DNA of 64,000 nt from Pyxidicoccus sp. MSG2 (GCF_026626705.1 NZ_JAPNKC010000001.1:12897001-12961000), one strand, 5' to 3'. Shown: positions 46,715 through 55,461, numbered from the stretch's first letter. The notes: a model not told the origin generated them from the sequence alone. Numbers and translations are program-made.

Positions 46715-46946
46715 TCAGCGGAACGCGATGCTGCGCTGCCTCTGCACCGCCCCCAGTCCGGCCTTGGTGTGGGCGAGGCAGCAGGCCTCCCGCTGCGGCT
46801 CGATGAGCGCCACGCCAACCGCAGCCCTCTTGGCTGCCTCGGACTCTGTCAGGTAGGCGTCAAGGTCCCCATCGAACAGGTGTCCGCACCGCGCTGGCTT
46901 CGCGCTCGTTGCGCGCGTCGGTCCGCCTGCTATAACGCGCCAGCAC
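46715..46946 (-). pseudogene. decayed gene end, diverged copy of the 58609-58841 segment
   Basis: Antisense to the tRNA fragment, this reads HLFDGDLDAYLTESEAAKRA and stops at 46715. The right-hand copy reads DAYLRKAEAAEKAA in the same place. Shared DNA blocks include TCAGGTAGGCGTCA, CTCGTTGCGCGCG and TGCTATAACG. Frames are shifted upstream in both copies, so both are relics; an integrase C-terminus is plausible given the tRNA junction but not shown. Confidence 0.5.
46909..46936 (+). promoter_or_regulatory. tRNA-type promoter before the broken tRNA
   Basis: TTGCGC (46909-46914), 16 bases, TATAAC (46931-46936): identical hexamers and spacing to the promoter of the intact tRNA at 58771. It would transcribe into the island. 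Confidence 0.6.
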
Positions 46947-46985
46947 GACCCAGTAGCTCAGTTGGATAGAGCGGCGGTTTCCTAA
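46947..46985 (+). pseudogene. 5' half of tRNA-Arg(CCT), broken in the anticodon loop
   Basis: 39 bases match the intact tRNA-Arg at 58842 with one change (A for C at base 6, which would spoil an acceptor pair). Similarity ends exactly after the anticodon (TTCCTAA), and no 3' half follows. This is the left boundary of the island, consistent with recombination in the anticodon loop. Confidence 0.85.
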
Positions 46986-47441
46986 CCCTTGAAGGGCTCC
47001 TCGGTCCTCGGGTGGTGGCGGCTAAGTCTCCGAGATTACTGGACATTGGAGTTCACCCGCGTTCACCGGCAGCCGGCCGATTACGTACCAATTACGTACT
47101 GCCTATCTCGGCATCAGGGAACCGCTCCCGCGTGGGAGGAAAGCTAGGGCGGCGTGAGCCCGATGGGACTGCGCGGACTCTCCACCCGCTAGGCGTACAG
47201 CGTGGGCAGCCCCAAGCAGCGGCCCTTTTTGGCCCTTCCACTTCAGCCCTCGCCTCGATCGGCACCTCATCTTTCTCATTCCCACGGCTCGATGCACCGT
47301 CAAAGGCCATCTCCTCCTCACCGCGTCATCCCGCCACCTTCTACTGCCCTACGACTCCCCGTGATGAGCGACTGGAACATTGGGGGGGGATGTAGTTGGA
47401 TGTCAGTCGTTGTTCATGGGCAACTCGGGGGTAGATGACCG
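46986..47441. other. island left end without a convincing gene
   Basis: 456 bases. Short open frames exist on both strands but lack ribosome sites and family resemblance. The visible structure is the repeat ATTACGTAC at 47080-47088 and again at 47091-47099. No integrase is seen. Confidence 0.6.
47080..47099. repeat. tandem ATTACGTAC repeat
   Basis: Two perfect 9-base copies separated by CA, about 100 bases inside the island from the tRNA junction. Position suggests recombinase arm sites, but nothing else supports it. Confidence 0.5.
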
Positions 47442-50400
47442 ATGGCACGGCGACGTTCCAGGGACAGCATTGCGCTCGGCCGTACTTTCCTTGAGGTCGC
47501 AAATGCTGCGGAGTTGCTTGAGTCGGATGAGATGCTGCGAATGGCGCTCGCGTTCAGGCAAGGAAAGAGCTGGTTGCAACTCCTTGAGCACCGCTACGTG
47601 GTCGTGCTCGGTGAGGCGGGTACGGGTAAGAGCACAGAGTTTGAGAGCCAGGCTGACGCCTTGGTAATGGCCGGTCGCGCGGCTTTTTTTGTAGAACTCA
47701 ACGACCTTGCAGAGGACGGTCTCGTTGGAAGCCTCGATCCGGATGACGAGGAACGCTTACATGCATGGCGCAAAACCAAGCAACATGCCGTCTTCTTCCT
47801 AGACTCCCTAGACGAGGCGAAGCTACAGAGACACTCGCTCCACCAAGCGCTCCGAAAACTCAGGAAGGAACTGAAGGACGAATGGCAGCGAGTCCAGTTG
47901 ACAATCTCCTGTCGCGTCAGCGACTGGTGGGCAGACGCCGACAGATCTTCTCTGGAAGAGGTCATACCCAAAGACAGTAATGAAAAAGTGTATGTGGTCC
48001 AAATCGCCCCATTGGATGAGGACCAAGTGGCTCGATTGGTCGCCCATATCGGAGTGACTGACGTCGGCGCGTTTATGATCGCCATCAAGGAGAGCCACGC
48101 GCAAGTCTTCGTAGAACGACCACTAGATGTGGAGTGGCTCGGAACCTACTGGATGCGTCAGCATCGCATTGGAAGCCTGCGAGAACTGGTCGCTGATAAC
48201 ATTAACGAAAAGCTCCAAGAACGAGCGACTCGCAGGTCCACTCTTCCACGATCCAAGGCAGAGAAAGGTATCCGCGCGCTCGCTGGGATCGCCACGCTCA
48301 CACGTCGGCATTCCTTCCTTGTGCCTGATGAACAGCACGATATTCACCGAGCCGCATCGGCCATCAACCCAAACGAGGTGCTGGCTGACTGGTCCAACGA
48401 AGATATTCAACAGCTTCTACGGCTACCCATTTTTGATGAGTCCACTTACGGCAGGGTACGTATACATCACCGATCAGTACAAGAATACTTGGCTGCCAAG
48501 TGGCTGGTAGATCTCAGTGACGCAGGATTAGCTCGGAGCAAACTGGAGGAGTTACTCTTTCGAGAGGAAGCGGGTCAGCGCGTCATTCCAGAGCACCTCG
48601 GCCCTGTGGTGGCTTGGTTTAGCCTGTGGGACGCATCCCTGCGTGAAAAACTAGTCAGAGAAGCACCAGTTCTGCTACTTGCGCATGGAGACCCTAGCGG
48701 GCTGAGTGTGGATGAGCGCTCAAACATTTTGCGCAACTATGCGCACAGCTACACAGAGCGCAAACATCTATTCGACAGATTTGAACAGGCCAGTCTCGAC
48801 CGATTTGCGTCACCGGCCTTGGCAAATACGATTATCGACCTTCTCTCTGCCCCAGATCTCCCAGAAGAGCTAACTGCGGTGCTGCTTCAGATCGTTGAGC
48901 ACGGCCGAATCGTGGGATGCGTTCCGAGCGCATTACGCCTAGCACTTACTCAATCATGCTCGGAACACGTGCGCTTCTTCGCCATCCGAGCGGTGGGCAT
49001 CGCAGGCAACAAGGAACACCGAGAACAGTTGCTGCCGCTCATTGAGACAACCGAAAACTGGGAACAAGACGTTGCCGGTTCCTTTGTCCGTGCGCTCTAC
49101 CCAGACCTGCTCAGCATCGACGGCCTACTCCGAGTTCTCTCTCGCGTCGAACCCAAGCGCCGCTACACATTGACAAGCCTACAAATAGTGCTTGAGAATG
49201 AGATTCCAGCATCTCACCCTGGGCAGCGCTTGCAATTGCTTCAAGCACTCATGGCCTTCATTGGCACCACCAACGAAAATGGGAAGCGAGAGATACGTCA
49301 CGAGCGAGCATGGCTTCTACGGGCAGCAGGTAAACTACTGGCGGCCACGCTTGATGATCTGCCTAGCGATAGTGTCCACATGGCTCTTATCAATGTCCAC
49401 ATGGCTCTTGTTAAAGATGCCTTGGAGCTATTTCGGCAGCGCGACGAGACAGGGCTTCAAACAGCGGCAGAGCACGGCGTGGACGAAGTCCGAGAGGCAG
49501 TGGCTCGCCACGGAGAGATTCGGAGGATGCTGTTCTGGCAGCGGGTGGAGGCTCATCGTCAGCGCAAGGGAAAGACACCCACCCGCTATCACGAACTTCC
49601 CTACAGCCACGATATCTTTGAACTCAGCGCGAACGACGAGCAGTGGCTTACTCGCGACGCGAGCGAGCGAGGCAATATCAGAGAACGTCTACTTGCCTTC
49701 GATACGTTGGGATGGGTACTGAATATTCAAGAAAAGCTAGAGTATCGCCTCAGCCAATTGCAAAGTATTGCGGCCAAAGACCCCGTGCTCCGCAAGCGAC
49801 TGGAGCGCTCAATGAACCGTCCCGCACCGAATCTCCCGTCGATGACAAAATGGCAACGTATCAACCGGGCTCGGGAGCTAAGGCGCAAACGCCAGCATGA
49901 TATTAGTTGCAAAGCGCTGACAGATCACATTGAGACCATACGGGATGGCACCAACTCTCGTGCATTGTGGTTTCTCTGGGAGCGAACAAAACAGGACGAG
50001 ACCTACTCAAGCACAAAAGCGCACACGTCTCTTCGGGAACAATATGGTGACAAGATCGCCGATGCGGCCTTGGATGGATGGCGGGCGTTTTGGCGGCTCT
50101 ACGATCCCCCCCTTCCCCACGAGCGTAAGTCACGCAACACATCGCCATGTGGTATCACTCTTGGTCTCACCGGACTATCCCAGGATATTCAGGCGGGACT
50201 TGATATCGCAAATCTTGACGAGGCGCTCGTCGTCAGGGCGATCCGCTATGCGGCGTGTGAACTAAACAGCTTTCCCGACTGGATGGGAGGGATTGCGGAG
50301 GCCCATCCAAAGGTCGTCGCTCAGACCTTGGAAGCAGCCATCTCTGCCGATTACGAGCACCCAGACACTGGTACACCAATCAACGACGTCCTGGCAAAGC

Positions 50401-51998
50401 TCGCGCGCTCTCACCATTCCGCTCGATTCGCGTGCGCGTCCGTGCTCTCCCGTCTGCTTGGCGTGAAAGAGCCACCAATGGTGGAGGCACTGATTGAGAC
50501 GCTCTCAATACTCCTTACGACCAAGAATGTAGATGTCGCGATAGTTGATGCAATAGCTGAGAATCGCTGCCGCGATGCACTCAAAAACAGAAGGCGGTTC
50601 GCTGTTTGGTGGTGCGCTTGGATTGATCGGGATGGCGATTCAGCCCTCGACTTCCTTGAGAAAATGCTGAACGAGTCATCCCCTGATGATGGATATGGAG
50701 TGATCGAAGAGATTTGTAATTTCATTCACGAATGCGATGAACGATTTGCCTTAATGCCAATAGCCGCATTCAAAAAGGTTGGCGCCCTGGCTAGATTGAT
50801 ACCACTGGTATACGGGTACATTACCCCGGCCGGTGACACGCATCATGAAGGTGCGTACTCTCCTGGCCCGCGGGACAACGCTCAAACGGTTCGCAGCAAT
50901 CTGATTACGTGGCTCGCCGACATCCCGGGCACGGAATCAACGACTGCTCTGCGCAAAGTCGCAGAGGACCCACGAATGGCAGGCTTCCGTGACTGGCTCC
51001 TCCATAGAGCTGACCAACGGCTGGTTGCAGACCTGAGCAAGGCAACCCCCAGCGTGGCCGACGCTCTCATTGGGCTCTTCAAACAATTTGGTCTCGATGC
51101 CGTAAACAACCTAGGTCCCTTGAGCCACGAAACCATGACAAAAATACACGTTGGCATAATCACGATGAAGGAAGAGGAGTACACGGCCCTCCTCGAAAAG
51201 CTTAAGCCCTCGGCAACCAGAACAGGGGGAAGGCGAGACTACGATATTGCTGAAATTCAAACCCCCAATGGACTCTGCCGTGTCGGCATCACGCGATGTG
51301 TCCAACAAGGAAATACATATGCACAGACTGCTGCAACAGAGATGTTGGCTGACCTGTCGCCTGCTTTCATGTTGGTCGTTGGCATCGGCGGTGGTGTGCC
51401 TACGCCAGATTTTTGCCTTGGCGACGTTGTTGTTTCCAGCTACATCCAGGACTTGACGCTAGAGGATACAGGCACAGACTACGACTCTAGTCGATTCGAT
51501 GCACTAGGTGGGCCGTTGCATCCAGCGGCTAGTCGCATTGTCGAGCGGCTACGCGCGATTGAGCTAGACCATCGCAACAAGGATTGGATTAGCGCTGTCT
51601 CGATTGGAGCCAAACGCCCAGGGTTGGACGGCAAAGCCACAACTGATGATGAGGTATGGAACGCTGACATTTCCGATGCGCTCGCGCGGCACGCAAAGCG
51701 GGATGCTCCGATGTCCACCGCGAGAAAGATTGCGTCGAGCGATCGACTCGTCAAGAATCCGGATTTAATCAAGACATGGCGCACAGTGTCGAAGGGCGTG
51801 GTGGTGGTTGAGATGGAGAGCACGGGCGTCTCTCTTCTGTGCCAACGCAACAACATTCCTGTTCTGGTGATTCGTGGCATTAGCGACATTGTCGGATGGA
51901 AGCGTGATGAGGCCTGGACAGTATATGCTTGTCACACGGCGGCTGCACTCACGCGCATGTTGATCGGAGCTGGTCTCTTCTGCTCCGAGAGTTCTTGA
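47442..51998 (+). CDS. STAND/NACHT-like NTPase with C-terminal nucleoside phosphorylase-type effector (putative antiphage NLR)
   Basis: 1518 residues. Residues 50-160 are a P-loop NTPase: Walker A GEAGTGKST (57-65), Walker B VFFLDSLDEA (117-126), TISCRVS as sensor. HHRSVQEYLAAKWL (342-355) is the NACHT/STAND helical signature. Residues about 400-1230 are helical, HEAT-like in places. Residues 1232-1518 are a PNP/MTA-nucleosidase fold: HVGIITMKEEEY, VVGIGGG, VVVEMES (Glu1457/Glu1459) and GISD (Asp1482). Inferred role: phage sensing by the helical part, then nucleotide or nucleoside cleavage. GC is clearly below its neighbours, with TTA, ATA and AGA codons. Start ATG 47442 has only a weak upstream purine run. 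Confidence 0.8.
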   Translation: MARRRSRDSIALGRTFLEVANAAELLESDEMLRMALAFRQGKSWLQLLEHRYVVVLGEAGTGKSTEFESQADALVMAGRAAFFVELNDLAEDGLVGSLDPDDEERLHAWRKTKQHAVFFLDSLDEAKLQRHSLHQALRKLRKELKDEWQRVQLTISCRVSDWWADADRSSLEEVIPKDSNEKVYVVQIAPLDEDQVARLVAHIGVTDVGAFMIAIKESHAQVFVERPLDVEWLGTYWMRQHRIGSLRELVADNINEKLQERATRRSTLPRSKAEKGIRALAGIATLTRRHSFLVPDEQHDIHRAASAINPNEVLADWSNEDIQQLLRLPIFDESTYGRVRIHHRSVQEYLAAKWLVDLSDAGLARSKLEELLFREEAGQRVIPEHLGPVVAWFSLWDASLREKLVREAPVLLLAHGDPSGLSVDERSNILRNYAHSYTERKHLFDRFEQASLDRFASPALANTIIDLLSAPDLPEELTAVLLQIVEHGRIVGCVPSALRLALTQSCSEHVRFFAIRAVGIAGNKEHREQLLPLIETTENWEQDVAGSFVRALYPDLLSIDGLLRVLSRVEPKRRYTLTSLQIVLENEIPASHPGQRLQLLQALMAFIGTTNENGKREIRHERAWLLRAAGKLLAATLDDLPSDSVHMALINVHMALVKDALELFRQRDETGLQTAAEHGVDEVREAVARHGEIRRMLFWQRVEAHRQRKGKTPTRYHELPYSHDIFELSANDEQWLTRDASERGNIRERLLAFDTLGWVLNIQEKLEYRLSQLQSIAAKDPVLRKRLERSMNRPAPNLPSMTKWQRINRARELRRKRQHDISCKALTDHIETIRDGTNSRALWFLWERTKQDETYSSTKAHTSLREQYGDKIADAALDGWRAFWRLYDPPLPHERKSRNTSPCGITLGLTGLSQDIQAGLDIANLDEALVVRAIRYAACELNSFPDWMGGIAEAHPKVVAQTLEAAISADYEHPDTGTPINDVLAKLARSHHSARFACASVLSRLLGVKEPPMVEALIETLSILLTTKNVDVAIVDAIAENRCRDALKNRRRFAVWWCAWIDRDGDSALDFLEKMLNESSPDDGYGVIEEICNFIHECDERFALMPIAAFKKVGALARLIPLVYGYITPAGDTHHEGAYSPGPRDNAQTVRSNLITWLADIPGTESTTALRKVAEDPRMAGFRDWLLHRADQRLVADLSKATPSVADALIGLFKQFGLDAVNNLGPLSHETMTKIHVGIITMKEEEYTALLEKLKPSATRTGGRRDYDIAEIQTPNGLCRVGITRCVQQGNTYAQTAATEMLADLSPAFMLVVGIGGGVPTPDFCLGDVVVSSYIQDLTLEDTGTDYDSSRFDALGGPLHPAASRIVERLRAIELDHRNKDWISAVSIGAKRPGLDGKATTDDEVWNADISDALARHAKRDAPMSTARKIASSDRLVKNPDLIKTWRTVSKGVVVVEMESTGVSLLCQRNNIPVLVIRGISDIVGWKRDEAWTVYACHTAAALTRMLIGAGLFCSESS

Positions 51999-52407
51999 TT
52001 CAAATTTTCCTGCCCGCGCCGCGCAATGTTGAGTTCAAAATCGCCACGAGTTCATCTAAACGGCGGGCGCCTACACGGGGTGGATTGGCCTCTCTACTCG
52101 CTGTTCAAGGGGGGCCTAAGTTCAGACAAGAAAGCCCTCTTCCAAGAGGGCACAGGCGACTACCTCTCCGCCGTCATTACGGGCAAGGGCACCCAAGACC
52201 ATGTCTGCGGACAGTGCTGCCACTGCTAGGATTGGAAACAAGCAGGACACGGTCGGAAAGTTCACCTCGGTGAACGGTATAAGAGCCGTGACGGTCCCTA
52301 CCGTTGCAGCACCTTCCCCATCAATCTGCGCCCTGCGGGACGCGCTCACGACGCGCGCCACGAGGGCCTCTCCGGGCCTGCCGTGCACGTGCGTCCTGGA
52401 GGACACC
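51999..52407. other. gap after the NTPase gene
   Basis: 409 bases. GCCCTCTT-CC-AAGAGGGC (52134-52151) is a perfect 8-bp inverted repeat, a possible terminator without a T tract. A 67-codon frame at 52026-52229 ends in a Cys-rich CGQCCHC but has no ribosome site, so it is not called. Confidence 0.5.
52134..52151 (+). terminator. inverted repeat after the NTPase gene
   Basis: Perfect 8-bp stem GCCCTCTT/AAGAGGGC, about 135 bases after the stop codon; no following T run. Confidence 0.35.
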
Positions 52408-52615
52408 ATGAACGACGAGGATGACACCCCGGCTCACCTCTACGAGGAGAAGGTGGTGAGCCTCAACCTGGAGCTGGCCAACCTGGAGCACGCCCTGCAC
52501 GGAGCCCAGCTTCTGGCCGAGCTTCTCGCCAACAACGACATGCCGACCGCTGAGGCCGACCGGCAGGCGCCCCGCTCCGTCGTCGCGATCCTGGCCCTGG
52601 CGGATGCACGGCGCC
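52408..52615 (+). pseudogene. 5' part of a small gene split by IS66
   Basis: ATG 52408 has GGAGG five bases upstream. The frame reads MNDEDDTPAHLYEEKVVSL...VVAILALADARR up to the insertion point. With the element and one copy of the 8-bp duplication removed, it continues in frame at 55048 to a stop at 55151, giving 103 residues. At present the frame runs into the element and stops at 52701, giving 97 residues with a foreign end. Helical, acidic N-terminus; function unknown. Confidence 0.7.
52608..52615. repeat. IS66 target duplication, left copy
   Basis: ACGGCGCC, identical to 55040-55047. IS66 elements make 8-bp duplications. Confidence 0.85.
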
Positions 52616-52684
52616 GTATCCGTACGACGGACGACGTGCCGCAGGGCCTTGAGGGGATGAGCAAGTCAGGTCATCCCTTGTCGG

Positions 52685-53011
52685 GTGCCGAAGAGAGCTG
52701 AGAAGCCGGAGTGGACGCGCGTCGCCGAGGAGTTCGAAGCGAGCGGGCAGACGCAGCGGGAGTTCGCCGAAAGCCGAGGGCTGCGGCTGAGCACGCTGCA
52801 GTCGTGGGTGTACCGGCGTCGGCGCCAGGTGAGTACTGAGGCGGAGCCGCCCGTGCGCTTGCTGCCCGTGCAGATGAGCGGAGCGCCCATGGCGGAGGGG
52901 ATGCCGTTGGAGGTGCTCACCGTCAGTGGGGCGCGCGTGCGCTTCGCGTCGGACACGGACGTCGACTACGTGGCGCGACTGGTGGCGGCGCTGGGGCGTG
53001 CGGCGTGCTGA
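52685..53011 (+). CDS. tnpA: IS66 TnpA (helix-turn-helix accessory protein)
   Basis: 108 residues, GTG start. EWTRVAEEFEASGQTQREFAESRGLRLSTLQSW is a helix-turn-helix, and the end LEVLTVSGARVRFASDTD matches IS66 OrfA. Required with TnpB for transposition in the family. Overlaps tnpB by 7 bp. Confidence 0.88.
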   Translation: MPKRAEKPEWTRVAEEFEASGQTQREFAESRGLRLSTLQSWVYRRRRQVSTEAEPPVRLLPVQMSGAPMAEGMPLEVLTVSGARVRFASDTDVDYVARLVAALGRAAC

Positions 53012-53370
53012 CGTTGCCGGCCTCGGTGCGAATCCTGCTGGCCACCGGGCCGGTGGACATGCGCAAGTCGATAGACGGGCTCATGGCCCTGGTACGCACC
53101 GGCTGGGGCGAGGACGTCTACTCGGGCCACCTCTTCGCCTTCGTCAGCCGGCGAGGAGACCGGGTGAAAATCCTCACCTTCAGCCGGGGCGGCTTCGTCC
53201 TGTACTACAAGCGCCTGGAGACGGGCCGCTTCCGACTGCCGCCGGTGGACGCCGACGCGCAGTCCGTCGCGCTCGACGCCACGCAGCTGGCAATGCTGCT
53301 GGACGGTATCGACGTGGCCGAGGTGAAGCGCCAGCCCGCCTGGACGCCCCCAGGGCGGCCAGGGAGCTGA
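53005..53370 (+). CDS. tnpB: IS66 TnpB (Orf2)
   Basis: 121 residues, GTG start. VDMRKSIDGLMALV, YSGHLFAFVSRRGDRVKIL and GFVLYYKRLETGRF are hallmark IS66 Orf2 motifs. Accessory protein of unknown biochemistry needed for efficient transposition. Confidence 0.93.
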   Translation: MLTLPASVRILLATGPVDMRKSIDGLMALVRTGWGEDVYSGHLFAFVSRRGDRVKILTFSRGGFVLYYKRLETGRFRLPPVDADAQSVALDATQLAMLLDGIDVAEVKRQPAWTPPGRPGS

Positions 53371-53386
53371 GCACGTCACGCAGGCA

Positions 53387-54922
53387 ATGGCCCACCCGAC
53401 GGGTTGTTCCTCGCGGGTGCCCCGTCCGCTGCCACTCGACCACCACTGCCTCTGGCGCGAGGAAGCCGAGGAGCTCAAGGCCGAGGTGGGCCGCATCGGC
53501 GGGGAGTTGGACACCCTCAAGGGCCAGATGGCGGCCCTCCAGCGCCACGTGTTCGGCAAGAGGGCGGAGAAGCTGCCGACCGTGGCAGCCGAGCTGCGCG
53601 GGGAAGAGGCGAGCGCGGAGTCGAAGGCGGCACGGGACGAGGCGGCGCTGAAGAAGCGACGAGAGCGCGCGGCCCGCAGGGCGGAGGCGTGCCCCACGCG
53701 TGAGATTCACCACACCGTCCCGGCTGAGGAGCGGCACTGCCCCGCCTGCGGCAGCGAGGACTTGAAGCTGCTGGGCAAGGGCCGCACCACCGAGGTGTAC
53801 GAGTACCTGCCGGCCCGCTTCGAGCGGCAGGTGCACGTGCAGGAAGTCCTCTCGTGCAAGTGCGGTGGAGGCGTGGTGACGGCGCCCGCGCCCGCCAAGG
53901 TGGTGGACAAAGGCGAGTACGGCCCCGGCTTCCTCGCCCACGTGGTGACGTCCAAGTGCGCCGACGCCATGCCGCTGCACCGGCTGGCCCAGCGCATTGA
54001 GAGGGGCGGCGTGCCGATGAGTCGCAGCACGCTGACGGACCTTTTCCACCTGTCCGCCTCGGTGCTGCTGCCGCTGTCCCGCCACCTGCTGCAATGCATT
54101 GCGTCCGCCGAGGTGGTGTGGGCCGACGAGACGCCACTGCGCGTGCTGGACGTGAAGAAGACGCGTCTGGGCTACCTCTGGACCTTCCTCACCCAGAACG
54201 AGAAGGGCGAGTGGCTCATCGGCTACCGCTTCAGCATGGGGCGTGCGGGCAAGACGCCCCTGGACGTGCTGGGAGGCACCACGGGCGCGCTCGTGGTGGA
54301 CGGGTACACCGGCTACAACCCGGTGACGCTGCCCGACGGGCGCACCCGCGTTGGATGTTGGGCGCATGTGCGTCGCCGCTTCTTCGACGCGCTCGCCACC
54401 GCTCCCGAAGCACGTGAGGCCATGGACCTCATCCTGGCCCTCTACCGGGTGGAGGCCCAGGCGCGCGAGGCGGATGTGGTGCGCACGGCCGCCCACCGCG
54501 AGCTGCGCCAGCGGCACAGCTCGCCCGTTCTCGGGCAGCTGCGCGCCTGGCTCGAGCAGCAGGCTCCGCGGCATCCGCCGAAGGGGCCGCTGGGGCAGGC
54601 CATTTCCTACGCGATGAAGCAATGGGACGCCCTGGGCCGCTTCGTCTCCGATGAGCGCCTGCCCTTGGACAACAACCGCTCAGAGGCGGCGCTCAGAAAG
54701 GCAGCGCTGGGAAGGAAGAACTTTCTCTTCGTCGGCCACGAGGCTGCGGGAGAGAACCTGGCCAGCCTCTACGCGCTGGTGGCCACATGCGAAGCCAACG
54801 ACGTCAACCCGGAGGAGTATCTCGCAGACGTGCTGCTGCGGGTGCAGACACACCCCGACTCGCGCATCGGAGAGCTGCTGCCGCACGAATGGAAGCGCCT
54901 GCGCGCCTCCGACTCCTCCTGA
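53387..54922 (+). CDS. tnpC: IS66 TnpC transposase
   Basis: 511 residues. An N-terminal coiled coil (EEAEELKAEVGRIGGELDTL), a zinc-binding domain (HCPACGSEDL, CKCGGG), and the DDE catalytic core: ADETPLRVLD, VDGYTGY, CWAHVRRRF and LDNNRSEAALR with the Glu. The IS66 C-terminal tail HPDSRIGELLPHEWK ends it. Intact. Confidence 0.95.
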   Translation: MAHPTGCSSRVPRPLPLDHHCLWREEAEELKAEVGRIGGELDTLKGQMAALQRHVFGKRAEKLPTVAAELRGEEASAESKAARDEAALKKRRERAARRAEACPTREIHHTVPAEERHCPACGSEDLKLLGKGRTTEVYEYLPARFERQVHVQEVLSCKCGGGVVTAPAPAKVVDKGEYGPGFLAHVVTSKCADAMPLHRLAQRIERGGVPMSRSTLTDLFHLSASVLLPLSRHLLQCIASAEVVWADETPLRVLDVKKTRLGYLWTFLTQNEKGEWLIGYRFSMGRAGKTPLDVLGGTTGALVVDGYTGYNPVTLPDGRTRVGCWAHVRRRFFDALATAPEAREAMDLILALYRVEAQAREADVVRTAAHRELRQRHSSPVLGQLRAWLEQQAPRHPPKGPLGQAISYAMKQWDALGRFVSDERLPLDNNRSEAALRKAALGRKNFLFVGHEAAGENLASLYALVATCEANDVNPEEYLADVLLRVQTHPDSRIGELLPHEWKRLRASDSS

Positions 54923-55039
54923 GCCCCTCGCGCAGGTCCATCCCACCCAATCGCTCACGCCCGGGTTCGCGACCACCGCCGAGCACAATACCCGTCCGTC
55001 TTTCAAGCAGTCCGGCACGTCATCCGCCGTACGGATACC

Positions 55040-55047
55040 ACGGCGCC
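55040..55047. repeat. IS66 target duplication, right copy
   Basis: ACGGCGCC, identical to 52608-52615. Confidence 0.85.
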
Positions 55048-55151
55048 AGCAGATCCGCCGGGTCATCAGGGGTGAAGCTGATGCACGGCACCTGTGGGCG
55101 CCGCACAACGCCATAGCTCGGAGCCGCTTCCAGGGGACGCGGAGGACGTGA
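55048..55151 (+). pseudogene. 3' part of the small gene split by IS66
   Basis: In frame with 52408-52615 after removing the element: QQIRRVIRGEADARHLWAPH and a further 14 residues to TGA 55151. A minus-strand frame overlaps it, so coding assignment rests on the restored frame. Confidence 0.6.
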
Positions 55152-55461
55152 GGCTGGAACCCCGGACTTCGCCCAGGCCATCGGCCACTCCCGGCACCAG
55201 GACGAGCGCGAGCAAGACGGCCAGGCGCAAGCCCCAGGCGAAGCGGGCCGCGAGGAAGACGGTAGCCGGCGGACCGGAGGCCCCCTTGCAGCGGGAGGAG
55301 GGCGCGCCCCCTCCTGCTGCGCCCGCGTCTCCGTGATACCCGGCAGTGGCCGGAGGGGCTTGGGCTTCACGAGGGTGTCATGCACCGGCAACGGTGAGGA
55401 CACCCGGAGGTCGTCAGACCTCTTTAGCCCTCGGCTCCATGCCCGTGCTCGTCGGCGCGCG
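55152..55461. other. gap with a start-less signal-like frame
   Basis: 310 bases. On the minus strand, a frame ending at about 55059 contains a hydrophobic run LRLAVLLALVLVPGVADGLG, like a signal peptide, but has no ATG or GTG before it. It may be a relic of an exported protein. Nothing else is seen. Confidence 0.45.

Larger units (their letters stand above)
52616..55039 (+). mobile_element. complete IS66-family insertion sequence
   Basis: 2424 bp with three genes in the usual tnpA-tnpB-tnpC order. Ends are inverted repeats: left GTATCCGTACGACGGA (from 52616), right, read inward, GTATCCGTACGGCGGA (from 55038), with 24 of 26 bases matching. One extra base (55039) lies before the right duplication. 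A perfect 8-bp duplication flanks it. All three frames are intact, so it looks recent and may be active. Confidence 0.92.

Noticed and set aside
46947..46985. A second functional tRNA-Arg
   Set aside because: The 3' half is absent and base 6 breaks an acceptor pair, so it cannot fold as a tRNA.
47012..47395. A 127-codon plus-strand gene at the island's left end
   Set aside because: No ribosome site, no fold-like pattern, Ser/Pro/Arg-rich; overlapping minus frames look equally good.
52026..52229. Small Cys-rich protein ending CGQCCHC
   Set aside because: No ribosome site and no recognised family; could be a relic, so only mentioned in the gap entry.
55094..55336. An 80-codon plus-strand frame
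   Set aside because: Low-complexity Ala/Pro/Arg content and a mirror of the signal-like minus frame.
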